Shown piece after piece: positions 24,356-32,511 of a DNA stretch of 51,043 nucleotides. The notes under the pieces are model-generated. The model saw only the letters and a program-made list of their open reading frames with translations. It ran no database searches and had not been told where the DNA came from. Each line of letters starts with the position of its first letter. The first letter of the stretch is position 1. This DNA is from CAMDBL01 sp964498125 (GTDB lineage: Bacteria; Pseudomonadota; Alphaproteobacteria; Rhizobiales; Hyphomicrobiaceae): NCBI GenBank assembly GCA_964498125.1, contig CAZCGE010000132.1, positions 1 through 51,043 of the forward strand. Direction: 5' to 3'. The position numbers were made by a program, and so were the translations under genes.

Positions 24356-25132
24356 ATGCGAACCGCCATCAAATTCGTGACGACACTGATCGCCGCCGGC
24401 GTCTGTCTGACGCAAGCGGGCATCGCCAATGCCGCCGAGATCAAGGTGTTGGCCGCCCTCGGCGTGAAGGATGTCGTCGACGACCTCGGGCCGAAGTTCG
24501 AGCAGGCAAGCGGACACAAGCTGGCGATCAAATTCGGCACGCTAGGCCAAGTCGTCAAGATGGTCGAGGGTGGCGAAACCGCCGATATCGTCATTATTCC
24601 CCGGCAGGGCATCGACGGCATTGTCAAGGATGGCAAGGCGACCGCGGCCAACGTGACTGTCATAGCCAACTCCAGCGTCGGCGTGATCTTCCGCAAGGGC
24701 GCGCCCAAGCCAGATATCTCGACGCCCGAAGCGTTGAAGCGTACGCTGCTCGCCGCAAAGTCGATTACCTACGTTAATCCAGCGGACGGCGGCGCCAGCG
24801 GCATCCACTTCGCCAATGTGCTCGATCGGCTGGGGATCGCCAACGAGATGAAAACGAAGACGATCTACGCCAAGGCCGGCGCCGATTCGGGTGTCGTGGT
24901 TGCCAGCGGCAAGGCGGACCTCGGCGTCAACCAATGGCAGGTCGTGATGTCCGTCGCCGGCATCGAGAACGCCGGCCCGCTGCCGGGTGATCTTCAGTCT
25001 ACAGTCGTCTTTGCGTCGGCAATCATGGGTGGCGCCAAGGATGCGGCGGCGGCGAAGGCGCTGGTCGATTTCCTGCGCACGCCGGCGGCGGCGGGCGTGA
25101 TCAAGGCGAAGGGCATGGAGCCGGCGAGCTGA
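24356..25132 (+). CDS. ModA-like periplasmic substrate-binding protein
   Basis: This 258-residue exported binding protein has a signal peptide (MRTAIKFVTTLIAAGVCLTQ, cleavage near ANA-AE) followed by EIKVLAALGVKDVVDDLGPKFEQASGHKLAIKFGTLGQV and PADGGASGIHFANVLDRLGI, which fits the molybdate/tungstate-binding (SBP_bac_11) class. No permease or ATPase for molybdate is nearby, so it is an orphan receptor and the ligand is uncertain. The ATG at 24356 is preceded by GAGGAGGA. It ends 14 bases before a repeat element. Confidence 0.8.
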   Translation: MRTAIKFVTTLIAAGVCLTQAGIANAAEIKVLAALGVKDVVDDLGPKFEQASGHKLAIKFGTLGQVVKMVEGGETADIVIIPRQGIDGIVKDGKATAANVTVIANSSVGVIFRKGAPKPDISTPEALKRTLLAAKSITYVNPADGGASGIHFANVLDRLGIANEMKTKTIYAKAGADSGVVVASGKADLGVNQWQVVMSVAGIENAGPLPGDLQSTVVFASAIMGGAKDAAAAKALVDFLRTPAAAGVIKAKGMEPAS

Positions 25133-25146
25133 AGCGGTCAAAGCAA

Positions 25147-25197
25147 GGGGTCGGACCCTTCTTTCTTGCCCGCCTCCGGCGGAACGCGTCTGACCCC
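25147..25197. repeat. 51-base GGGGTC(A/G)GACCC element
   Basis: This 51-base element has ends GGGGTCGGACCC and GTCTGACCCC and an inner GC-rich stem around GCCCGCCTCCGGCGG. The element at 40985-41035 is the same length and nearly the same sequence in the opposite orientation. It lies just after the ModA-like gene and may end transcription there. Confidence 0.85.
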
Positions 25198-25248
25198 AAA
25201 CAGGGGACCCGGCACGTTGGCAAAGGCAATGGCCCGATCATCCCGCTT

Positions 25249-26334
25249 TCAGGCGACACTGCGCAGGCTGCGGCCCGACTGGAGGTCGAACAGATGCACC
25301 TGGGACGGGGCGACCGCAAGGCGGACCGCGCGCAGCTGGTTGCCTTCGACGGACGTGGCGACCGAGACGATGAGCGGCATGGCGCCGACCTTGCCGTGGA
25401 TGAGGCGATTGGGGCCGAGCTCCTCGACAAATTCCGGCGCGAAGGCAAGACCGCTCGTGTCGCCTTCCGCCAGGGTCGATAAATCCTCTGGCCTGACGCC
25501 AAGCTCGACCTCGCCGCCAACGGTCGCGGTGAACGCCTTGGCATCAAACGCGAGTGTCCCGTGGCCCGCCACCTCGAGCCGGCCGGTCCCGACGACGCGT
25601 GCCCGGATCAGGTTCATGGCTGGCGAGCCGATGAATGTCGCGACGAAGCGCGTCGCAGGCCGCTGATAAACTTCGGTTGGCCGTCCCACCTGCTCGATCG
25701 CCCCCTGGTTCATGACCACGACCTGGTCGGCGAGCGTCATGGCCTCGACCTGGTCATGGGTGACGAAGATCGACGTCGCCTTCAGGCGGTTGTGCAATTG
25801 GCGGATCTCGATGCGCATCTGCACGCGCAATTTGGCGTCGAGATTCGACAGCGGCTCGTCGAACAGGAAGGCTTGCGGTTCGCGGACGATGGCGCGGCCC
25901 ATGGCGACGCGCTGGCGTTGTCCACCCGACAGTGCGCGGGGCCTGCGTTCGAGATAGCCGGCGATGTCGAGCAGGGCGGCGGCCTCGCGCACGCGCCGGT
26001 CGATCTCTGGCTTCGGCGTGCCGCGGTTCCTGAGCCCGTAGGCCATGTTGTCGTAGACGCTCATGTGCGGATAGAGCGCGTAGTTCTGGAACACCATGGC
26101 GATGTCGCGGTCGGCCGGCTCGATGTCGTTGACCACGCGCTCGCCGATGCGGGCTGTGCCATCGGTGATGGTTTCCAGGCCGGCGATCATGCGCAGCAGC
26201 GTCGACTTCCCGCAGCCCGACGGCCCAAGAAGGACCGTAAACGACCCATTCGGAACCGAAAGCGAGATGCCTTTCACCGCCTGCACCCCGCCGGGATAGA
26301 CCTTCTTGACGTTCTCCAGCGTGACGGAGGCCAT
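25249..26334 (-). CDS. ugpC: Glycerol-3-phosphate ABC transporter ATP-binding protein
   Basis: UgpC is the ATPase of the UgpBAEC importer. The 361-residue protein has Walker A GPSGCGKST (37-45), the Q-loop in MVFQNYALYPHMSV, signature LSGGQ (135-139), Walker B FLFDEP (156-161), His193 and a C-terminal TOBE-type domain (about 240-361), as in MalK/UgpC. It follows ugpE by three bases in ugpB-ugpA-ugpE-ugpC order. It could serve other sugar-type permeases too. Confidence 0.93.
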   Translation of the reverse strand: MASVTLENVKKVYPGGVQAVKGISLSVPNGSFTVLLGPSGCGKSTLLRMIAGLETITDGTARIGERVVNDIEPADRDIAMVFQNYALYPHMSVYDNMAYGLRNRGTPKPEIDRRVREAAALLDIAGYLERRPRALSGGQRQRVAMGRAIVREPQAFLFDEPLSNLDAKLRVQMRIEIRQLHNRLKATSIFVTHDQVEAMTLADQVVVMNQGAIEQVGRPTEVYQRPATRFVATFIGSPAMNLIRARVVGTGRLEVAGHGTLAFDAKAFTATVGGEVELGVRPEDLSTLAEGDTSGLAFAPEFVEELGPNRLIHGKVGAMPLIVSVATSVEGNQLRAVRLAVAPSQVHLFDLQSGRSLRSVA

Positions 26335-26337
26335 GGC

Positions 26338-27189
26338 TTATTTCTCCGTCTCCACGAGGCCCTTGACGAACAGCCGCTGCATCAGCACGACCACCAGCAC
26401 CGGCGGCAACATGGCGAGGACGGCGGTCGCCATGGCGATCTGCCACTCGGTCAGCGCATCCTGCGTGACGATCATCTTCTTGATGCCGATGACGATGGTC
26501 TGCATCGAATCCTTGGTGGTGATCAGCAGTGGCCAGAGATACTGGTTCCAGCCGTAGATGAACTGGATGACGAACAGCGCCGCGCAGGTGGTGAGCGAGA
26601 GCGGAACCAGCGTGTCCCAGAAGAACCTCCACGGTCCCGCGCCGTCGATCTTGGAGGCCTCGATCAGCTCGTCGGGAACGGTCAAGAAGAACTGGCGGAA
26701 CAGCAGCGTGCCGGTCGCCGAGGCAATCAGCGGCACGGTGAGGCCGGAGTAGGTGTCGAGCAGCCCGAGGTCGGAGACCGCCTTGTAGGTCGGGTAGATG
26801 CGCACCTCGACTGGCAGCATCAGAGTGATGAAGATCAGCCAGAAAATTGTCATCCTGAACGGCAGCTTGAAATAGACCACCGCGAACGCCGACAGGATCG
26901 AGATCAGAATTTTTCCGGTCGCCACCGCCATGGCCATGACAAAACTGTTGGCCAGCATGGTGAGCACGGGCTCGCGTGTCGTGCGCGACGAGCCGGTGAA
27001 CAAAGCCCTGGAGTAGTTCTCGAGAAAATAGCGGCCCGGTATCAGCCCGAACTCGCCGTTGATGACGGTGGCGGCGTCGTGGGTGGATGCGACGAAGGCC
27101 ACCCAGACCGGGAATGCGATGACGAGCACGGCAAGGCCCAGGATCACGTGCGGTAGGATGCGGGCAATGCGGGTCCGGTGCTCGACCAT
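26338..27189 (-). CDS. ugpE: Glycerol-3-phosphate ABC transporter permease UgpE
   Basis: This 283-residue permease has six predicted membrane helices, beginning HVILGLAVLVIAFPVWVAFVA. The EAA loop reads EASKIDGAGPWRFFWDTLVPL, the docking motif for UgpC. Length and order match UgpE. Its start overlaps the ugpA stop in TGATG (27189-27191), so the two permeases are co-translated. Together with UgpA it forms the membrane channel. Confidence 0.93.
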   Translation of the reverse strand: MVEHRTRIARILPHVILGLAVLVIAFPVWVAFVASTHDAATVINGEFGLIPGRYFLENYSRALFTGSSRTTREPVLTMLANSFVMAMAVATGKILISILSAFAVVYFKLPFRMTIFWLIFITLMLPVEVRIYPTYKAVSDLGLLDTYSGLTVPLIASATGTLLFRQFFLTVPDELIEASKIDGAGPWRFFWDTLVPLSLTTCAALFVIQFIYGWNQYLWPLLITTKDSMQTIVIGIKKMIVTQDALTEWQIAMATAVLAMLPPVLVVVLMQRLFVKGLVETEK

Positions 27190-28070
27190 CAGTAGGTCAC
27201 CTTGCGCTCGATGGTGCGGAACTGGATGGCCGTCAGCGCCATGACGATGGCCAGCAGGATCACCGACTGGGCCGCCGAGCCGCCAAGGTCGGCGCCGAGC
27301 TTGCCGTCGGAGTAGACCTTGTAGACCAGCGTCTCGGTCGCCCTTGACGGTCCGCCTTGCGTCACGGTGTCGATGATGCCGAAGGTGTCGAAAAAGACGT
27401 AGACGACATTGACCACCAGCAGGAAGAACGCGGTCGGCGAGAGCAGCGGAAAGGTGATGGTCCAGAAGCGGCGCATGGGCCGCGCACCATCGATGGCGGC
27501 GGCTTCGTAGACGCTCCTGGGGATCGCGGCGAGGCCGGCGAGGAAGAACAGGAAATTGTAGCTGATCTGCTTCCAGGTCGCGGCCAGCACCACGAGGATC
27601 ATGCCGTGCGTGCCCTCGAGCAGCGGGTTCCAGGCAACGCCGATGTGGCGCAATCCGTTGGCGACCAGGCCGAGCGAGGGCTGGAACATGAACAGCCAGA
27701 GCACGCCCGCCACTGCCGGCGCCACCGCATAGGGCCAGATCAGCAGCGTCTTGTAGACCTGCGCGCAGCCGATCGCCTTGTCGGCCTGCACCGCCAGCAG
27801 CAGGGCGAGCGACAGCGACAATGTCGCCACCGAAACGGCGAACACCGCCGTCGTCAGCATCGAGGCGAAGTAGTCGGGGTTGGTCAGCAGATCGCGGTAG
27901 TTCTCCAGGCCGACGAAGGTGGAGCGCAGCCCGAAGGCGTCCTGCTGCAGGAACGACTGCCACACGGCCTGGCTCGCCGGCCAGTAGAAGAACACGGCGA
28001 TGATCACCAGCTGCGGTACGAGCAGCAGCAGCGGCACGAGTTTGCCGGCAAAGATGGCGCGTTTTTCCAT
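27189..28070 (-). CDS. ugpA: Glycerol-3-phosphate ABC transporter permease UgpA
   Basis: This 293-residue permease starts MEKRAIFAGKLVPLLLLVPQLVIIAVFFYWPA with six helices and the EAA loop YEAAAIDGARPMRRFWTITFPLL. Partner permease UgpE follows directly. The start ATG (28070) has a GGGGGAAGAG stretch just upstream that is the edge of a palindromic repeat (28078-28116), so the repeat lies in its translation-start region. It should be the second gene of ugpBAEC, but a toxin-antitoxin pair separates it from ugpB. Confidence 0.93.
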   Translation of the reverse strand: MEKRAIFAGKLVPLLLLVPQLVIIAVFFYWPASQAVWQSFLQQDAFGLRSTFVGLENYRDLLTNPDYFASMLTTAVFAVSVATLSLSLALLLAVQADKAIGCAQVYKTLLIWPYAVAPAVAGVLWLFMFQPSLGLVANGLRHIGVAWNPLLEGTHGMILVVLAATWKQISYNFLFFLAGLAAIPRSVYEAAAIDGARPMRRFWTITFPLLSPTAFFLLVVNVVYVFFDTFGIIDTVTQGGPSRATETLVYKVYSDGKLGADLGGSAAQSVILLAIVMALTAIQFRTIERKVTY

Positions 28071-28077
28071 CTCTTCC

Positions 28078-28116
28078 CCCTCTCCCCATCGCCCTGCCCT
28101 TGCGATGAGGAGAAGG
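28078..28116. repeat. CCTCTCCCCATCGC palindrome upstream of ugpA
   Basis: This imperfect inverted repeat has a left arm like CTCTCCCCATCGC and a right arm like GCGATGAGGAGAAG. Better copies are at 34381-34514 and 48198-48236. It ends 8 bases before the ugpA start codon, so in the ugpA mRNA it would be a stem close to the ribosome binding site. Confidence 0.75.
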
Positions 28117-28248
28117 TTGGCGGATGGGCACATGCCGGCATCGGCACATCACGACAGATCAGCGTACCTTGCCCGACGGCATTGCGGAAGCGGCGCCTGC
28201 GCGGATTGCCCTACAAGTGCGTGGTGGTCATGCAACATCCCGAAGAGA

Positions 28249-28268
28249 ATATCGCTAGAACGGCGATA
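28249..28268. promoter_or_regulatory. TA operator copy 1 (TATCGCT-N6-GGCGATA)
   Basis: This 20-base near-palindrome has 7-base arms TATCGCT and GGCGATA (one mismatch) and a 6-base spacer. It lies upstream of the toxin gene and is repeated at 28279-28298. It is a likely binding site of the HTH antitoxin. Confidence 0.6.
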
Positions 28269-28278
28269 AACTTGATGA

Positions 28279-28298
28279 TATCGCTACGAGGAGCGATA
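28279..28298. promoter_or_regulatory. TA operator copy 2 (TATCGCT-N6-AGCGATA)
   Basis: This 20-base perfect palindrome has arms TATCGCT and AGCGATA and a 6-base spacer, 30 bases (nearly three helical turns) from copy 1. It ends 8 bases before the toxin start codon and includes AGGAG, so repressor binding would cover the translation start region of the gene. This suits autorepression by the HTH antitoxin. Confidence 0.65.
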
Positions 28299-28306
28299 GG
28301 ACCCGA

Positions 28307-28549
28307 ATGAAAACGATCGTCCTCAACCCCGCCGCCGCCCGCGCCCTCGATCGGACCGCCGAGCCGATGCGCACGCGGATCAGCGAGGCGCTGGCAACCT
28401 ACGCCGTCGACGGACGCGGTGACACCAATGCGATGCGCGGCACGCCGACGGTGCGGCTCAGGGTCGGCGACTACCGGGTGATCTTCGACGAGGACGACAC
28501 CACCATGACAGTGCTGGCCCTCGGCCATCGCCGCGACATCTACCGCTGA
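28307..28549 (+). CDS. RelE/HigB-like toxin
   Basis: This 80-residue RelE-superfamily protein reads MKTIVLNPAAARALDRTAEPMRTRISEALATYAVDG, then LRGTPTVRLRVGDYRVIFDEDD (close to MRGTP... in the text) and ALGHRRDIY, the usual RelE/ParE fold with its C-terminal basic/aromatic end. RelE-type toxins cleave mRNA on the ribosome; the activity here is inferred. It is followed after 12 bases by an HTH antitoxin gene, so toxin comes first. The pair lies on the strand opposite to the surrounding ugp genes. Confidence 0.8.
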   Translation: MKTIVLNPAAARALDRTAEPMRTRISEALATYAVDGRGDTNAMRGTPTVRLRVGDYRVIFDEDDTTMTVLALGHRRDIYR

Positions 28550-28561
28550 AGGAAAGCGATC

Positions 28562-28933
28562 ATGCCCCGCATCCAGACCATCGAGACCGAGAGCGGCGAG
28601 ACGCTGGTGGTGATCAACCGCCGCGACTACGACGCGCTGCTGGCGCGCGCCGGCGACGAGGACGCCGAGGACCGCATGACGCTGCTGATCGCCGCCGAGG
28701 CGCGTGGCGAGCAGCCGCTGCCCGAGCCGGTGTCGGCTGCCGTGCTGGCCGGCGACAGCCTGCTCAAGGCCGTGCGCCGCTGGCGCGGCCTGACGCAGGT
28801 CGATCTGGCGTCGGCTACCGGGCTGACACAGAGCTATCTGTCCGAGATCGAGAGTGGTGCCAAGTCCGGCACGCCGGACACGATCGCCAAGCTGGCGGAC
28901 GCGCTCGAAGTGCCGGGCAGATGGCTCGCCTGA
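28562..28933 (+). CDS. HTH (XRE/HigA-type) antitoxin
   Basis: This 123-residue protein has an N-terminal antitoxin-like half (about 1-65: IQTIETESGETLVVINRRDYDALLARAG) and a C-terminal helix-turn-helix domain (about 68-123: LKAVRRWRGLTQVDLASATGLTQSYLSEIESG then GTPDTIAKLADALEVP). It likely neutralises the toxin and represses the operon through the two upstream palindromes. A GGAAAG site precedes the ATG. It is convergent with ugpB, whose stop lies about 40 bases away. Confidence 0.85.
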   Translation: MPRIQTIETESGETLVVINRRDYDALLARAGDEDAEDRMTLLIAAEARGEQPLPEPVSAAVLAGDSLLKAVRRWRGLTQVDLASATGLTQSYLSEIESGAKSGTPDTIAKLADALEVPGRWLA

Positions 28934-28973
28934 AGTTGTGCCTGGGCCTCTCCCCGCGCGGGGACGCACTACT

Positions 28974-30290
28974 CTACTTCGCTGTCTTCTCGAACTGGCG
29001 CAGCACGGCGTTGCCGCGGGCGACCGCATCGTCGAGGGCCTGCTTGGCGCTCTTCTTGCCGGCCAGCGCGGATTCGAATTCCTCCGCCCACATGTCGCGC
29101 ATCTGCACCATGTTGCCCAGGCGCAAGCCGCGGCTGTTCTCCGTCGGCGGCTTGTTGGTGAGCTGCAGCAGCGGCGTCTCGAGATAGGGCTGGTCCTTGT
29201 AGAAGCCGCCGGCCTTCACCTTCTCATAAGCGGCCTTGGTGATCGGCAGGTAGCCCGACTTGGTGTGCAGCTCGACCTGCCGGTCGGTGCTGGTCAGGAA
29301 GGTGAGGAACTTGGCGATCCCCTTGTATTCCTCGGGCTTCTTGCCACCCATCATCCACAGCGAGGCGCCGCCGATGATCGAGTTCTGCGGCGCGCCGGCA
29401 ACGTCGGGGTAGTAGGGCATGACGGCATTGCCGAACTCGAACTTGGCATTGGCTTTCACGTTGCCGAAGAATGCCGAGGAGGTGAGGAAGATCGGGCATT
29501 CGCCCGACGTGAAGCGGCCCTCGCCGGCATTCGTGCGGCCGGAGTAGTCGTAGGTCTTGTCCTTCTGCAGCTCGACCAGGTTCTCGAGGTGGCGCAGATG
29601 CAGGGGGCCGTTGAACTTCAGCTCGGTGTCGAACCCATCCATGCCGTTGGCCTTGGTGGACAGCGGCGTGTTGTGCCAGGCGGACAGTTGTTCGACATTC
29701 ACCCAGGTGACCCAGGCGTTGGAGAAGCCGCACTTGTCGAAGCCGGCGGCCTTGAGCTTCTTGGCCGCCGCGAACACGTCCGGCCAGGTCTTGGGCGGCG
29801 CGTTGGGATCGAGGCCCGCCTTCCTGAAGGCGTCCTTGTTGTACCACATCACGGCCGAGGACGAGTTGAAGGGCATCGACAGCATCTCGCCCTTCACCGT
29901 CGAGTAGTAGCCGGTGATCGTCGGCAGGAACGCGCCGGGGTCGAACGGCTCGCCCGCCTCCTTCATCAGCACGTGCACGGGTTTGACGGCGCCGGTCGCC
30001 GCCATCATCGTCGCCGTGCCGACCTCGAACACCTGCATGATGTGAGGCGCGTTGCCGGCTCTGAATGCGGCGATGCCGGCATTCAAGGTGTCGGCGTAGC
30101 TGCCCTTGTAGCTTGGGACGACCTTGACGTCCTTCTGGGTGGCGTTGAAGTCGGTCGCCAGATTGACGATGACGTCATTGTTGGCGCCCGTCATGGCGTG
30201 CCACCACTGAATCTCGGTCTGTGCGGCCGCGGGCGCCACCGACAACGCGGCCAAAACCAGCGTTGCACCGAACCTTTGCCTGAATGCCAT
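28974..30290 (-). CDS. ugpB: sn-Glycerol-3-phosphate-binding protein UgpB
   Basis: UgpB is the periplasmic receptor of the Ugp importer. The 438-residue length equals that of E. coli UgpB, and long matches are obvious: signal peptide MAFRQRFGATLVLAALSVAPAAAQ, EIQWWHAMTGANNDVIVNLATDFNATQ, FEVGTATMMAA, MPFNSSSAVMWYNKDAFRKAGLDP and NSIIGGASLWMMGGKKPEEYKG. Its ugpA partner lies about 900 bases downstream, beyond a toxin-antitoxin pair on the other strand; normally they adjoin. Glycerol-3-phosphate is the expected ligand. GlpD, encoded 16 kb away, could use the imported compound. Confidence 0.93.
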   Translation of the reverse strand: MAFRQRFGATLVLAALSVAPAAAQTEIQWWHAMTGANNDVIVNLATDFNATQKDVKVVPSYKGSYADTLNAGIAAFRAGNAPHIMQVFEVGTATMMAATGAVKPVHVLMKEAGEPFDPGAFLPTITGYYSTVKGEMLSMPFNSSSAVMWYNKDAFRKAGLDPNAPPKTWPDVFAAAKKLKAAGFDKCGFSNAWVTWVNVEQLSAWHNTPLSTKANGMDGFDTELKFNGPLHLRHLENLVELQKDKTYDYSGRTNAGEGRFTSGECPIFLTSSAFFGNVKANAKFEFGNAVMPYYPDVAGAPQNSIIGGASLWMMGGKKPEEYKGIAKFLTFLTSTDRQVELHTKSGYLPITKAAYEKVKAGGFYKDQPYLETPLLQLTNKPPTENSRGLRLGNMVQMRDMWAEEFESALAGKKSAKQALDDAVARGNAVLRQFEKTAK

Positions 30291-30430
30291 GAGCCTCGAG
30301 CCTCCCTGACTGCTGGTCTTTCGGCTGCACGATATGGGCAGCCCGTGACTGGCTTGCGACAGCAATTGCTCCGCCACAGTACCGGGGATTAGCCCGCAAG
30401 ACCATGCGCGGAATGAATGGCGCGGCAAGT

Positions 30431-31453
30431 TCATGCGCCGCTTCCGGTCAGCGCCGCCAGCGAGCCGAACCCTCTGACTGTTTCCGCGGTGCGGTGGCAG
30501 CGGACGAGATGCCGCGGGGCGACGGCGATGGCGTCGGGCGCCATGGCATGGCAGTGAGCGTTGGCCAGTCCACAGCGCGGTGAGAAGGCGCAGCCGGGCG
30601 GCAGGTTGGCGAGGTCCGGCGGGCTGCCGGGAATGGCCGGCAGGCGCCTGCCGGAGAGCCGGCCGCCGTGGCCGCGCGTCGACAGCAGCCCGATGGTGTA
30701 GGGGTGGCGCGGCGAGCCGATGACGTCGCGCACGGCGCCGACTTCGACGATGCGGCCGGCGTACATCACGGCAATGCGGTCGGCCACTTCGACGGCCACC
30801 GAGATGTCATGAGTGACGAAGATGACGGATAATCCCAGCTCGCGCTGCAACTCGCGCAACAGTAGCAGGATCTGGATCTGCACGGTGGCATCGAGCGCCG
30901 TGGTCGGTTCATCGGCGAGCAGAATTTTTGGCCGGCTGCTGAGCGCCAGCGCGATCATCGCCCGTTGGCGCATGCCGCCCGACATCTCGTGCGGATAGGC
31001 GTCGAGCCGCCGCTTCGGGCTCGGGATGCGCACGCGCTCGAACAGTCCGAGCGCCCGCTTGCGCGCGTCCGCCGCCGAGATCGCCTCGTGTTGTTGGATC
31101 GCCTCGGTGATCTGCTGGCCAACCGTATAGACGGGATCGAGCGCCAGCATCGGCTCCTGGAACACCATCGACACGGTCTTGCCGCGGAAGTCGCTCAGCG
31201 CGCGCCCGCGCAACTGCATCACGTCGATACCATCGACGCTGATCCGCCCCTGCATGCGCGACTTGTTTTCCTGATGCAGGCGCAGGATGGAACGCAGTGT
31301 CACGCTTTTTCCCGAGCCCGATTCACCGAGCAGCGCCACCACCTCGCCGCGGCCGAGGTGGAAGTCGACGCCGTCGACGGCGCGCACGGGCTTGTTGCCA
31401 CCGGTGAACACCACCGTCAGCTTTTCGATCTCGAGGATGGGGGAGGTGCTCAT
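30431..31453 (-). CDS. Peptide ABC transporter ATP-binding protein, DppD type
   Basis: This 340-residue ATPase of a di-/oligopeptide importer has Walker A GESGSGKS, signature MSGGM, Walker B LLADEP and the H-loop VTHD. The C-terminal oligopeptide-type extension has PPGCAFSPRCGLANAHC and a final RCHRT, the cysteine set seen in DppD. It overlaps dppF-like by four bases (ATGA). It is the last gene of the dpp-like operon, after the F-type ATPase, which reverses the usual D-then-F order. Confidence 0.92.
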   Translation of the reverse strand: MSTSPILEIEKLTVVFTGGNKPVRAVDGVDFHLGRGEVVALLGESGSGKSVTLRSILRLHQENKSRMQGRISVDGIDVMQLRGRALSDFRGKTVSMVFQEPMLALDPVYTVGQQITEAIQQHEAISAADARKRALGLFERVRIPSPKRRLDAYPHEMSGGMRQRAMIALALSSRPKILLADEPTTALDATVQIQILLLLRELQRELGLSVIFVTHDISVAVEVADRIAVMYAGRIVEVGAVRDVIGSPRHPYTIGLLSTRGHGGRLSGRRLPAIPGSPPDLANLPPGCAFSPRCGLANAHCHAMAPDAIAVAPRHLVRCHRTAETVRGFGSLAALTGSGA

Positions 31454-32508
31454 CTTTGTACCCCCGTGCCGGCTGCCGCCTGGCTGTGGCCCGACCCGGC
31501 ATCGGCCATGTGGCAGGCCACAAGTCCGGCTCGGGTCGGCTTGAGCTCAGGTGAACTCTTTCCGCACATACCCTCGGCGAAGCGGCAGCGCGTGTGGAAG
31601 CGGCAGCCCGGCGGCGGATCGATGGGATTGGGCGGGTCGCCGGCCAACGGCGCGACTTCGGTGCGCTGATCGGGGTTCATCGACAGCAGCGAGCCGAGCA
31701 GGGCCCGCGTATAGGGGTGCTGGCAGCCGGTATAGAGCGCCTCGGTCGGGCCGATCTCGGCGATGCGGCCGAGGTACATGACCATGACGCGGTCGGCGAT
31801 GAAGCGGACCACCTCGAGATCGTGGCTGATGAAAATGTAGGTCAGCCCGAATTCGTCCTTGATGTCGAGCAGCAAGTTCAGCACCTGCGCCTCGACCGAT
31901 TTATCCAGGGCGGAGACGGCTTCGTCGAGGATCAGGATGCGCGGCTCCAGGGCGAGCGCGCGGGCGATGTTGACGCGCTGGCGCTGGCCACCCGACAGCT
32001 CGTGCGGATAGCGGCCGGCAAAGCGCGTGGGTTCCAGGCCGACGCGGTGGAGCAGGCGCCGGGCGCGATTGTAGGCGTCCGTCTTGGAGATGCCGTGCAC
32101 GCCCGGTCCGTAGGCGATCGAATCCTCGACCGTCATGCGCGGGTTGAGCGAGGCGTAGCTGTCCTGGAACACCATCTGCACCTTGGACCTGTAGGCCTTC
32201 ATTGGCAGCTCTGGGCTGCCGGCCGCCTTGCCCGCCAGCCGGATGGTGCCGGTGTCGGGATTGATCAGATGCATGATGAGGCGCGCGGTGGTGGACTTGC
32301 CGCAGCCCGATTCACCGACGATGCCCAGCGTCTCGCCCTCATGCACGGTGAAGGAGACGTCATCGACCGCGCGCACCACGGCCTTGGCGCGCCCGAACAG
32401 GTCGGATCGGACGGGGAAGTATTTCCGCAGACCGACGATCTCGAGCAGCGGCCGCACCGGAACCGTGCCGTCTTCGTTCCACTCGGCAATTTCCTTGGCG
32501 GTGAGCAT
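31450..32508 (-). CDS. Peptide ABC transporter ATP-binding protein, DppF type
   Basis: This 352-residue F-type ATPase begins near LLEIVGLRKYFPVRSDLFGRAKAVVRAVDDVSF, with Walker A GESGCGKST, DSYASLNPRMTV, signature LSGGQ, Walker B LILDEA and ISHD. A C-terminal oligopeptide domain follows (PPGCRFHTRCRFAEGMC). The start at 32508 leaves three bases to dppC-like. It pairs with the D-type ATPase to power uptake through DppBC. Substrate class (peptides, or nickel or opine-like compounds) is not settled by sequence. Confidence 0.92.
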   Translation of the reverse strand: MLTAKEIAEWNEDGTVPVRPLLEIVGLRKYFPVRSDLFGRAKAVVRAVDDVSFTVHEGETLGIVGESGCGKSTTARLIMHLINPDTGTIRLAGKAAGSPELPMKAYRSKVQMVFQDSYASLNPRMTVEDSIAYGPGVHGISKTDAYNRARRLLHRVGLEPTRFAGRYPHELSGGQRQRVNIARALALEPRILILDEAVSALDKSVEAQVLNLLLDIKDEFGLTYIFISHDLEVVRFIADRVMVMYLGRIAEIGPTEALYTGCQHPYTRALLGSLLSMNPDQRTEVAPLAGDPPNPIDPPPGCRFHTRCRFAEGMCGKSSPELKPTRAGLVACHMADAGSGHSQAAAGTGVQR

Positions 32509-32511
32509 CGG

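Noticed and set aside
25561..27156. A 531-codon open frame on the plus strand opposite ugpC/ugpE
   Set aside because: It is antisense to two clear transporter genes, has biased composition (His, Arg, Asp, Gln rich) and no recognisable domain; it is a GC-driven shadow frame.
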